Source of the DNA: Kitasatospora aureofaciens
Lineage (GTDB): Bacteria; Actinomycetota; Actinomycetes; Streptomycetales; Streptomycetaceae
Assembly: GCA_000720845.1 (NCBI GenBank)
Contig: JODU01000001.1
Span: 310,001 to 374,000 of the forward strand
Direction of reading: 5' to 3'
DNA: 64,000 bases
The position numbers and the translations under genes are program-made. Under the pieces are notes generated by a model that worked only from the letters and a program-made list of their open reading frames with translations, searched no databases and had not been told where the DNA came from. Below are positions 1 to 6,680 of this stretch, piece by piece; position 1 is the stretch's first letter, and every line of letters begins with the position of its first letter.

Positions 1-1
1 C

Positions 2-811
2 GCCCTCCAGCCCTACGCCGACGCCTGGACTCACTCCATCGAGGCGATATCCGAGCTGGTCCAGCCGCTTGTGGAGGCAGAGTGGAACCGCCGGACCCCG
101 TGCCCGGGCTGGTCGGTGCGCGACATCGTCTCGCACGTCCTGGGCCTGGACTCCGAGATGCTCGGCGACCCGCGCCCCATCCACACCCTGCCGCGCGACC
201 TCTTCCACGTCACCAACGACCACCAGCGCTACATGGAGATGCAGGTCGACGTCCGCCGCCACCACACGGCACCGGAGATGACGTCCGAGCTGGAGTACAT
301 GATCATCCGGCGCAACCGCCAGCTGCGGAACGAGTCGCGTGACCCGGGCACGAAGGTGCGCGGCCCGCTCGGCACCCAGCTGACCCTGGAGGAGGCGATG
401 CGCCGGCACGCCTTCGACGTGTGGGCGCACGAGCAGGACCTGCGCACGGCCCTCGGCCGCCCCGGCAACCTCGACTCCCCCGGCGCGCACGTCGCGCGGG
501 ACGTGCTGCTCGGCGAGCTGCCCGCCGTCGTCGCCGAGCGGGCGGACGCGCCGCGCAGCTCGGCCGTCGTCTTCGACGTGCACGGCCCGGTCGAGTTCCT
601 GCGCACCATCCGCGTCGACATCCAGGGCCGCGGCACCCTCGAATCGTCCCCGGCCCTCGGCCCCGCCGCCACCCTCACCCTCGACTGGGAGACGTACTTC
701 CGCCTGGCCTGCGGCCGCGTGACCCCGGAGGCGGCGGCGGACCGCATCAAGACGGAGGGCGACCCCGGCCTGACGGCGGCGATCTTGCGGAACTTCGCGG
801 TTACCCAGTGA
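2..811 (+). CDS. Maleylpyruvate-isomerase-family (mycothiol-dependent/DinB-like) protein, 5' partial
   Basis: The open frame runs in from the left edge without a start, so the N-terminus lies outside the window. The first visible residues (ALQPYADAWTHSIEAI) already look like the inside of the four-helix N-terminal domain. The segment WNRRTPCPGWSVRDIVSHVLG is the hallmark of the MDMPI/TIGR03083 family, metal-dependent DinB-fold proteins that include mycothiol-dependent maleylpyruvate isomerase. A His in the VSHVLG helix and the later MRRHAFDVWAHEQDLR helix are the likely metal-ligand regions. A C-terminal SCP2-like domain follows (about residues 180-269 of the visible part). A GTG at 71 could be called a start but would cut the conserved first helix. 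Actual substrate unknown; family assignment is fairly secure. Confidence 0.82.
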   Translation, partial: ALQPYADAWTHSIEAISELVQPLVEAEWNRRTPCPGWSVRDIVSHVLGLDSEMLGDPRPIHTLPRDLFHVTNDHQRYMEMQVDVRRHHTAPEMTSELEYMIIRRNRQLRNESRDPGTKVRGPLGTQLTLEEAMRRHAFDVWAHEQDLRTALGRPGNLDSPGAHVARDVLLGELPAVVAERADAPRSSAVVFDVHGPVEFLRTIRVDIQGRGTLESSPALGPAATLTLDWETYFRLACGRVTPEAAADRIKTEGDPGLTAAILRNFAVTQ

Positions 812-829
812 CGCAGGTGAGTGATTCCA

Positions 830-900
830 GCCTGTCCGGCGTTTGAGGACGAGGCCGTTCAGGTCGAAGCGGGGGCCTGGGGGCGGCAGCCCCCAGCCCG
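830..900. repeat. Dispersed Streptomyces intergenic repeat with terminator hairpin
   Basis: The gap between the two convergent genes carries the string CCTGTCCGGCGTTTGAGGAC, followed by a G-rich block and the hairpin CTGGGGGC-GGCA-GCCCCCAG (877-896). From memory, this combination recurs at the 3' ends of many genes in Streptomyces chromosomes. Here it probably acts as a bidirectional terminator. Confidence 0.6.
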
Positions 901-921
901 GCCCGCCCCCCGCCAGGTGCC

Positions 922-2232
922 CTACGCGGGCACGTGCACCTTCTCGACCCTGCTCGCCACCAACCGCTCCCGCTCCCGCAGCGCGGCCCGCTTGCGCAAC
1001 CGCAGAATCTGCGTCAGCCCCAGCGCCTGGAGCACGAACACGGACGAGAACGCCACCCCGTAGTCGTCCCCCGTCGCGTCCAACAGCACCCCCACCGCGA
1101 ACAACGTGGTCATCGACGCCACGAAGCCCCCCATGTTCGTGATCCCGGACGCCGTCCCCTGCCGCTCCGGCGGATTCGCCGGCCGCGCGAAGTCGAAACC
1201 GATCATCGACGCCGGCCCGCAGGCACCCAGCACCGTGCACAGCACCACGAGCAGCCACATCGGCGCGTGCTCGGCCGGGTACGCCAGCGTCGCCGCCCAG
1301 AGCAGCGCCGTCGCGCCCACCGTGCCGAGCGCCAGCGGCAGCCGCGCCGCGTGGTGCCGGGCGATGACCTGGCCGTAGACCAGACCGACCGTCATGTTGG
1401 ACAGGACCACGAGGGTGAGCAGCGTGCCGGCCGTGGCCCGGGACAGCCCCTGCGCCTCGACCAGGAACGGCATCCCCCACAGCAGCAGGAACACCATCGC
1501 CGGGAACTGGGTGGTGAAGTGCACCCACAGTCCGAGCCGTGTCCCCGGCTCCCGCCAGGACAGCGCGATCTGCCGCCGCACGTACGCGGCCCCCTGGTGC
1601 GGCATCGGCTCCGGGTCGTGCCCCTCGGGGTGGTCCTTGAGGAAGAGGAGGAGCAGGACGAAGACGACCGCGCCCGCCAGCGCGCTGCCCGCGAACGCCG
1701 CCGTCCAGCCGATGCCGTGCAGCAGCCGGGCCAGGACCAGGGTGGACACCAGGTTGCCCGCCATGCCGACCAGGCCGGCCAGCTGGGCGACCATCGGCCC
1801 GCGCCGGGCCGGGAACCAGCGGGTGCCCAGCCGCAGCACGCTGATGAACGTCATCGCGTCCCCGCAGCCCAGCAGCGCCCGCGAGGCCAGCGCCATGCCG
1901 TACGACGGGGAGAAGGCGAAGCCCAGCTGCCCCGCCGTGAACAGCACGACGCCGATGCCCAGCACCTTCTTGGTGCCGAGCCGGTCGACCAGCAGGCCGA
2001 CGGGTATCTGCATGCCGGCGTAGACCAGCAGCTGGAGGATGGAGAAGGTGGACAGGGCCGAGGCGTTCACGTGGAAGCGGTCGGCCGCGTCGAGGCCGGC
2101 GACCCCGAGGGACGTACGGAAGATGACGGCGACGAAGTAGACGGAGACGCCGATGCTCCACACGGCGATCGCACGGCGGCCGCCCGGCGGGTCGCCGGGC
2201 AGGGCACGGCCGGCCGAGGTGGCCGTACTCAT
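922..2232 (-). CDS. MFS transporter
   Basis: A 436-residue integral membrane protein with about 12 hydrophobic segments, starting near residue 24 (AIAVWSIGVSVYFVAVIF). The loop after the second segment reads GLLVDRLGTKKVLG, the classical major-facilitator motif A, and ALASRALLGCGDAM fits the matching half-motif. It is probably a proton- or anion-coupled solute carrier; the substrate cannot be read from the sequence. Its ATG overlaps the TGA of the upstream GntR gene by ATGA, so the two are one translationally coupled unit. The regulator very likely controls this transporter. Confidence 0.88.
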   Translation of the reverse strand: MSTATSAGRALPGDPPGGRRAIAVWSIGVSVYFVAVIFRTSLGVAGLDAADRFHVNASALSTFSILQLLVYAGMQIPVGLLVDRLGTKKVLGIGVVLFTAGQLGFAFSPSYGMALASRALLGCGDAMTFISVLRLGTRWFPARRGPMVAQLAGLVGMAGNLVSTLVLARLLHGIGWTAAFAGSALAGAVVFVLLLLFLKDHPEGHDPEPMPHQGAAYVRRQIALSWREPGTRLGLWVHFTTQFPAMVFLLLWGMPFLVEAQGLSRATAGTLLTLVVLSNMTVGLVYGQVIARHHAARLPLALGTVGATALLWAATLAYPAEHAPMWLLVVLCTVLGACGPASMIGFDFARPANPPERQGTASGITNMGGFVASMTTLFAVGVLLDATGDDYGVAFSSVFVLQALGLTQILRLRKRAALRERERLVASRVEKVHVPA

Positions 2233-2879
2233 CGGACCTCCCCCCGGGCCAGGTGCGAGAACCAGCCCACGTGCCGGCCCACCACGGCGACGGCCGTCTC
2301 CGCGTCCCCGGCGCGCAGCGCGTCGAGGAGCTCCCCGTGCTCGGCGAGGGTCTTGGCGATCCGGTCGGGGTGGGAGTGCATGACCGCGACGCCCATGCGC
2401 AACTGGCGGTCGCGGAGCTGGTCGTAGAGGCGGGAGAGGATCTCGTTGCCGCCGCTGCGGACGATCTCGGCGTGGAAACAGCGGTCGGTGACGGAGGCGG
2501 CGGTGAAGTCACCGGCGGCGGCCTGCTCCTGCTGCCGGGCGAGCAGCTCCTCCAGCCGTTCGACGAGCCCCGGCGGGGCGGGTACGGCCTTCCTGGCCGC
2601 GTGCTCCTCGACCAGCAGCCGGGTCTCCACCACGTCCGCGATCTCCTGCGCGGAGACGGGCAGGACCAGCGCGCCCTTCTTGGGGTAGAGCCGGATCAGC
2701 CCCTCCACCTCCAGCCGCAGCAGCGCCTCGCGCACCGGGGTGCGGGAGACGCCCACGGCCTCGGCCAGCTCGCCCTCGGTGAGCAGCGTCCCGCCCTCGT
2801 AACGGCGCTCCAGGACGCCCTGCTTGACGTGGGTGTAGACGCGGTCCGCCGCGGGGGGTTGCTTCACTGCCGTGGTCAT
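2229..2879 (-). CDS. GntR-family regulator, FadR subfamily (FCD domain)
   Basis: A 216-residue transcription factor. An N-terminal winged helix-turn-helix (about residues 10-75, with LTEGELAEAVGVSRTPVREA and GLIRLYPKKGALV) is followed by an all-helical FCD ligand-binding domain. The FCD domain carries an Asp/His metal-site pattern (DRCFHAEIVRSGGN, later LAEHGELLDAL). I chose the ATG at 2879 (MTTAVKQPP). Longer in-frame extensions upstream are low-complexity and cross the likely promoter. The gene ends inside the MFS start codon. Ligand unknown; FCD proteins usually sense small organic acids, so a carboxylate exporter or importer downstream is plausible. Confidence 0.88.
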   Translation of the reverse strand: MTTAVKQPPAADRVYTHVKQGVLERRYEGGTLLTEGELAEAVGVSRTPVREALLRLEVEGLIRLYPKKGALVLPVSAQEIADVVETRLLVEEHAARKAVPAPPGLVERLEELLARQQEQAAAGDFTAASVTDRCFHAEIVRSGGNEILSRLYDQLRDRQLRMGVAVMHSHPDRIAKTLAEHGELLDALRAGDAETAVAVVGRHVGWFSHLARGEVR

Positions 2880-3090
2880 GCCGACAGGATAGATACAACA
2901 GGGACACAAGAGGGATCCGGTCCAGTATCCGGACGCCCGCTCACCCCTGAGGAGGGAGCCGGGAACTGCCCCCGCTTCACCGCGCAACCTTTCACCCCCC
3001 TCGGGTGTCGCACTGACGCGGCCACCGCTCTGCCGACCACAACTCGGCCGCACTCCAGGGGAATTCACCACAATCGGGGTAATTGACTCA
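2880..3090. promoter_or_regulatory. Divergent promoter region, GntR/MFS versus DD-transpeptidase
   Basis: A 211-bp intergenic region. On the minus strand just upstream of the GntR gene lies TTGTATCTATCC, which resembles a half-site for FadR-type regulators, and a direct repeat ATCCGG occurs twice near 2915-2933. Near 3080 the bases turn AT-rich (GGGGTAATTGACTCA) before the ATG at 3091. Operator calls are tentative. Confidence 0.35.
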
Positions 3091-4023
3091 ATGAATAACA
3101 TTTCGGGCGTCCGTCTGCGCAAGGCCGTCGCCGTCGCCCTGACCGGCGGCGCCGTCCTCGCCACCGGGGTACTCGCCACCGCACCCGCACAGGCCGCCGC
3201 ACCCGAGCGCGCCCTCGCGGCACCCCTGCGGGCCCCCGCCGTGCCCTCGATCGCCGCCAAGGGCGGCTTCGTGATGAACAACGCGACCGGCAAGTCGCTC
3301 TACACCAAGGCCGCCGACACCAAGCGCTCCACCGGCTCCACGACCAAGATCATGACGGCCAAGGTCGTGCTCTCCCAGCCGAAGCTGAACCTGGACGCCA
3401 AGGTCACGATCCAGATGGCGTACAGCGACTACATCGTGTCGAAGAACGCCTCCTCCGCCCGGCTGATCGTCGGCGACAAGGTGACGGTCCGCCAGCTGCT
3501 CTACGGGCTGATGCTGCCGTCCGGCTGCGACGCCGCGTACGCGCTGGCCGACAAGTTCGGCTCGGGCAAGACGCGGGCGGCACGGGTGAAGTCGTTCATC
3601 GGCAAGATGAACTCGACCGCCAAGAGCCTCGGCCTGAAGAACACGCACTTCGACTCGTTCGACGGCATCGGCCACGGCAAGAACTACTCCACACCGCGCG
3701 ACCTCACGAAACTCGCGAGCAACGCGATGAAGAACTCCACCTTCCGCACCATCGTGAAGACCAAGAAGTACACGGCGAAGACCAAGACCAAGAAGGGCGG
3801 CACCCGCACGATGGCGCCCTGGACCAACACCAACACGCTGCTGGGCAGCTACAGCGGCGCGATCGGCGTGAAGACCGGTTCGGGCCCGGAGGCCAAGTAC
3901 TGCCTGGTCTTCGCCGCGACCCGGAAGGGGAAGACCGTCATCGGCACGGTCCTGGCGTCCTCGTCGTCCACGCAGCGCGCCAAGGACGCCACGAAGCTCA
4001 TGAACTACGGCTTCGCGAAGTAG
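3091..4023 (+). CDS. Serine DD-peptidase/DD-transpeptidase, K15 type (peptidase S11, low-molecular-weight PBP)
   Basis: A 310-residue secreted penicillin-binding protein. A signal peptide (basic VRLRKAV, hydrophobic core, cleavage after AQA near residue 36) leads to a PBP5-like catalytic domain. Visible motifs are STTK at 83-86 (nucleophile Ser83), SGC at 144-146 and KTG at 261-263. The second motif is SGC, not the usual SxN. This is the arrangement I recall for the Streptomyces K15 DD-transpeptidase, whose size also matches. It should act on D-Ala-D-Ala stem peptides outside the membrane. There is no C-terminal amphipathic anchor like that of E. coli PBP5. A strong terminator follows at 4065-4099. 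Confidence 0.9.
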   Translation: MNNISGVRLRKAVAVALTGGAVLATGVLATAPAQAAAPERALAAPLRAPAVPSIAAKGGFVMNNATGKSLYTKAADTKRSTGSTTKIMTAKVVLSQPKLNLDAKVTIQMAYSDYIVSKNASSARLIVGDKVTVRQLLYGLMLPSGCDAAYALADKFGSGKTRAARVKSFIGKMNSTAKSLGLKNTHFDSFDGIGHGKNYSTPRDLTKLASNAMKNSTFRTIVKTKKYTAKTKTKKGGTRTMAPWTNTNTLLGSYSGAIGVKTGSGPEAKYCLVFAATRKGKTVIGTVLASSSSTQRAKDATKLMNYGFAK

Positions 4024-4064
4024 ACCTGACGCCCCGCCACCCTCACACCACCACCGCAACGCCA

Positions 4065-4099
4065 CGAAGGGCCCGTCGCCGGCCGCGACGGGCCCTTCG
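4065..4099 (+). terminator. Rho-independent-type terminator after the DD-transpeptidase gene
   Basis: A perfect 15-bp inverted repeat (CGAAGGGCCCGTCGC and its complement) with a 5-nt loop, 41 nt after the stop codon. No U-run follows, as is usual in Streptomyces. Confidence 0.85.
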
Positions 4100-4118
4100 C
4101 GCTGTACGGATAAACGAC

Positions 4119-4143
4119 ATGGTGATAGTTTCATTAGCACCAT
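4119..4143. promoter_or_regulatory. Candidate operator and leaderless promoter of the YtrA-type GntR gene
   Basis: The arms ATGGTG (4119-4124) and CACCAT (4138-4143) flank an AT-rich core containing TAGTTT at 4127-4132. The right arm includes the first bases of the ATG at 4142. No Shine-Dalgarno sequence precedes that ATG, so a leaderless transcript starting at or next to the start codon, with TAGTTT as the -10 box, fits. A self-regulating GntR binding here would block its own promoter. Confidence 0.45.
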
Positions 4144-4489
4144 GCTGCTGAGTCTGGACAAGACCGACACCCGTCCCCTGCACGAACAGGTGGCCGGCGC
4201 CGTCCGGCGCGCCGTCGCCGAGGGGGAGTGCGCCCCGGGGGACCGCCTGCCCTCGGCCCGCGACCTCTCCGAGGCCCTGGACGTCAACGTCAACACCGTG
4301 CTGCGCGCACTGCGCGGCCTGCGCGACGAGGGCCTGCTGGAGTTCCGCCGGGGCCGGGGGGTGACGGTGGCCGACGGCGCCCGGCCCCACTCCGAGCTGC
4401 AGATCCGGGTCAGGGAACTGCTCACCGAGGCGGCCCGGCTGGGCTACAGCAGGACCGATCTCATCGACATGATCAGGGGGATGCCATGA
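4142..4489 (+). CDS. GntR-family regulator, YtrA subfamily
   Basis: A short, 115-residue regulator with an N-terminal winged helix (residues about 5-75: PLHEQVAGAVRRAV, RLPSARDLSEALDVNVNTVL, RRGRGVTV) and only a short helical tail for dimerisation. That architecture is typical of the YtrA subfamily. YtrA regulators normally control an adjacent membrane protein or ABC transporter. Here the stop overlaps the ATG of a membrane-protein gene by ATGA (4486-4489). It is likely autoregulated through the palindrome at its start. Confidence 0.88.
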   Translation: MLLSLDKTDTRPLHEQVAGAVRRAVAEGECAPGDRLPSARDLSEALDVNVNTVLRALRGLRDEGLLEFRRGRGVTVADGARPHSELQIRVRELLTEAARLGYSRTDLIDMIRGMP

Positions 4490-5475
4490 GGGACACGACA
4501 GCGGCGCGGCGTACGACGGCGGCGGTCTGGGCGGCCGGGGTCACGGCGGTGCTCGCCGCGATGCCGCTCCTTGCGCGGGACCGGCTGCCCGACCGGCTGG
4601 CGACCCACTGGGGCCTGAACGGCGAAGCCCCCGACGGCTCGATGCCCCTGTGGGCCGCGTCCCTCGTCCCCGCGCTGATCTGGCTGGTGACGGCGGCCGC
4701 GGTCACCCTTCCGCCGATGCGGGCGAGCCCGGCGGCCCGTCCGTGGACCACCGTGGCCCTGCTCCCGATGGGCATCGTCCTCACCGGCGCGCAGGCCGCG
4801 GTCATCCGGGCCAACCTGGACCGCGCGGACTGGCACGAGGCCCGTCAGCCCACCGCCTGGGTCGTCGCGATCCTCGTCGCTGCGCTACTCGCGGGAATGG
4901 CCGGATGGCTGCTCGTCACCCGGCGGCGCGGCGCCCCGGGCGACGAGACGACGCCCGGCGAAGGCTCCCCCGCGCTGGACATCCCGGAGGGCCGGCGGCT
5001 GGTCTGGTTCTCCCGCACCGCCAACCCCTGGCTCCAGCTGCTCGCGGCCGCGATCGGCCTGGTGGCCGTGGGCGCGCTCGTGGCCCTGGCCGGCGGCCTG
5101 GCCGCCCCCGGCGGCCTGTGGGCGGTGTTCGCCGGGTGCGCGTCCGGCTCCCTCGCCTGCGCCGTGTTCTCCTCCGTCCAGGCCCGCGTCTCGGAGCGCG
5201 GCCTGGAGGTCTCCTTCGGCCCGCTCGGCTGGCCCGGACGCCGCTGGGCACCCGGCGACATCGACACGGCGCGGATGGAGGTCCGGCGGCCCGCCGAGGT
5301 CGGCGGCTGGGGCTACCGGCTCAGCGGCCTCGGCACCACGGTCATGCTGCGCGCCGGCGAGTGCCTGGTCATACGGCCCCGGGGCCGCCGAACCGACTTC
5401 GCGGTGAGCGTCGACGACGCCGAGCGGGGCGCGGCCCTCCTCAACGCCTTGCGCACGGGCCGGCCCCGGGGCTGA
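4486..5475 (+). CDS. DUF1648-like multi-pass membrane protein
   Basis: A 329-residue protein with an N-terminal membrane segment followed by LPDRLATHWGLNGEAPDGSM. This matches the DUF1648 pattern (proline-rich loop, then the HW/HF and G-x-PD motif) seen in SdpI-like proteins. About five further hydrophobic segments lie between residues 45 and 245, and a soluble C-terminal region of about 90 residues (VSERGLEVSFGPLGWPGRRW onward) probably folds as a PH-like domain. It is translationally coupled to the YtrA-type regulator. Function unknown; such pairs have been linked to cell-envelope stress or immunity in other bacteria, but nothing here proves it. Confidence 0.75.
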   Translation: MRDTTAARRTTAAVWAAGVTAVLAAMPLLARDRLPDRLATHWGLNGEAPDGSMPLWAASLVPALIWLVTAAAVTLPPMRASPAARPWTTVALLPMGIVLTGAQAAVIRANLDRADWHEARQPTAWVVAILVAALLAGMAGWLLVTRRRGAPGDETTPGEGSPALDIPEGRRLVWFSRTANPWLQLLAAAIGLVAVGALVALAGGLAAPGGLWAVFAGCASGSLACAVFSSVQARVSERGLEVSFGPLGWPGRRWAPGDIDTARMEVRRPAEVGGWGYRLSGLGTTVMLRAGECLVIRPRGRRTDFAVSVDDAERGAALLNALRTGRPRG

Positions 5476-5625
5476 GCCTGCGGCCTCCGGTGGCCGTCGT
5501 CGTACACGCACGCGTCGGCCTCCGCCAGGGCTTTCGATCATCTTCGCTCGCAGTCGTGAACATCATCCCTTTGGCTGGCATATGCCCTTGGCTTCGCCCT
5601 ACGTTCCGCGGCGGAGGTGGTTCAC

Positions 5626-6603
5626 ATGAACGAACCGAGCGAACGAAAGAACTCCGGCGCGCGGCACGAGGCGATCGACGCAAGCGACTTCGTGTACGCG
5701 GCCACCGGGGCCCGGGTGCGACGGCTGACCATGCCGGACGGAAGCCACTGGTTCCCGGCGGTGGACGTGTGCAAGGAACTCGGGCACAGCAACTCCCGAA
5801 AGGCTCTCGCAGATCACGTTCCCGACGAGCACCGAGAATTGCTCGAGACCGTAACTGGAAGTTACGGTCTCGGCGTTCCCGCAGGTAGGGAGTGGCGTCG
5901 AGACTTGCACGTCATCTCTCTGCAAGGTCTCATCCTGCTCGTCAACGCCTGCACCAAACCAGCCTGCGCCCCCTTCAAGCAGTGGGTCGCCGAAGTCATC
6001 GAGACCGTGCAGCGCGAGGGTTCGTACTCTCTGGACGAGGCCGAGGTGCAGCCCGCCGCACCCGGCGCCCCCGTCGCCTACGCCATGCCGGACCAGGTGG
6101 CCGAGGCGATCGTCCGGCTGGAGGCGCACAACCTGAAGCTGGACGAGGAGTTGGCCGAAGGACAACGTGCCTCGATCGCGTTGCAGAGGGAGATGCTGTC
6201 CACGCAGCAGGCCACTCTCGCCGCCCAACAGGCCACCCTCGCCGTGCAACAGGCCATGGTGCACGCCTTGGAGCGCATCGCGGACCGGTTCGACACCCTG
6301 GTGCTCCACCAAGGGGCGTCCCGCGGCCACCTCGCCCCGGTGCCCACCACGGAGTCCGTACTGGCCGGCTGGCGGCAGCGGTTGTCCGTGACCGAGGACG
6401 TGTGGACGGTCGCCCTGGTCATCGCGCCGGTGCTCGTCGAGAAGGGCGAGCTGCGGGAGCCGCTGGAGTCGATCGCCGCCCGTACGGGGCTCTCCGTGCG
6501 GCGGGTCAACGAATGCCTCCGGCTGCTGCGCACCCACGCCTGCATCCGCTCGCGGGGCGGGGCCGAGGACGGGGCTCCTGTGTACGTGCTGCACCAGGTC
6601 TGA
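5626..6603 (+). CDS. Bro-N (antirepressor-like) domain protein
   Basis: A 325-residue predicted DNA-binding protein. Residues about 20-134 form a Bro-N domain: HWFPAVDVCKELGHSNSRKAL, then VISLQGLILLVNACTKP and FKQWVAEVIETVQREGSY. This is the fold of phage antirepressors and BRO proteins. Residues about 150-225 form a Gln/Ala-rich coiled coil (QQATLAAQQATLAVQQAM), and the last 90 residues look like a winged helix (EPLESIAARTGLSVRRVNEC). I preferred the ATG at 5626, 8 nt after GGAGG, over the GTG at 5617. No other phage gene is near, so it appears to be a domesticated chromosomal copy. The coding region contains a striking inverted repeat at 5844-5872. Target unknown. Confidence 0.75.
   Translation: MNEPSERKNSGARHEAIDASDFVYAATGARVRRLTMPDGSHWFPAVDVCKELGHSNSRKALADHVPDEHRELLETVTGSYGLGVPAGREWRRDLHVISLQGLILLVNACTKPACAPFKQWVAEVIETVQREGSYSLDEAEVQPAAPGAPVAYAMPDQVAEAIVRLEAHNLKLDEELAEGQRASIALQREMLSTQQATLAAQQATLAVQQAMVHALERIADRFDTLVLHQGASRGHLAPVPTTESVLAGWRQRLSVTEDVWTVALVIAPVLVEKGELREPLESIAARTGLSVRRVNECLRLLRTHACIRSRGGAEDGAPVYVLHQV
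5844..5872. repeat. 13-bp perfect inverted repeat inside the Bro-N gene
   Basis: The arms CGAGACCGTAACT (5844-5856) and AGTTACGGTCTCG (5860-5872) are exact complements separated by GGA. The repeat encodes residues around ETVTGSYGL, just after the first half of the Bro-N domain. It is AT-richer than its surroundings. Confidence 0.9.
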
Positions 6604-6618
6604 CCCCGGCACGGCAGA

Positions 6619-6651
6619 AGGGGCGTCGCAACTGCAACTTGCGGCGCCCCT
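6619..6651. terminator. Bidirectional terminator between Bro-N gene and bkd operon 1
   Basis: A 13-bp stem (AGGGGCGTCGCAA with TTGCGGCGCCCCT, one T:G wobble) with a 7-nt loop lies between the two convergent stop codons. Confidence 0.75.
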
Positions 6652-6680
6652 CCGTCATGAATCTACCCGGTTCGTGCCTC

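Noticed and set aside
2066..2080. TTCACGTGGAA resembling parS inside the MFS gene
   Set aside because: Four mismatches to the 14-bp consensus outside the CACGTG core; likely chance in a GC-rich gene.
934..2427. Long open frames antisense to real genes, such as the 497-codon frame over the MFS gene
   Set aside because: High-GC DNA keeps stops rare in other frames; these translations are Arg/Pro/His-rich without domains, while the opposite strand encodes known families.
5626..6603. The Bro-N gene as a marker of a prophage
   Set aside because: No integrase, structural or lysis genes nearby, no att-like direct repeats found, and codon use is like its neighbours.
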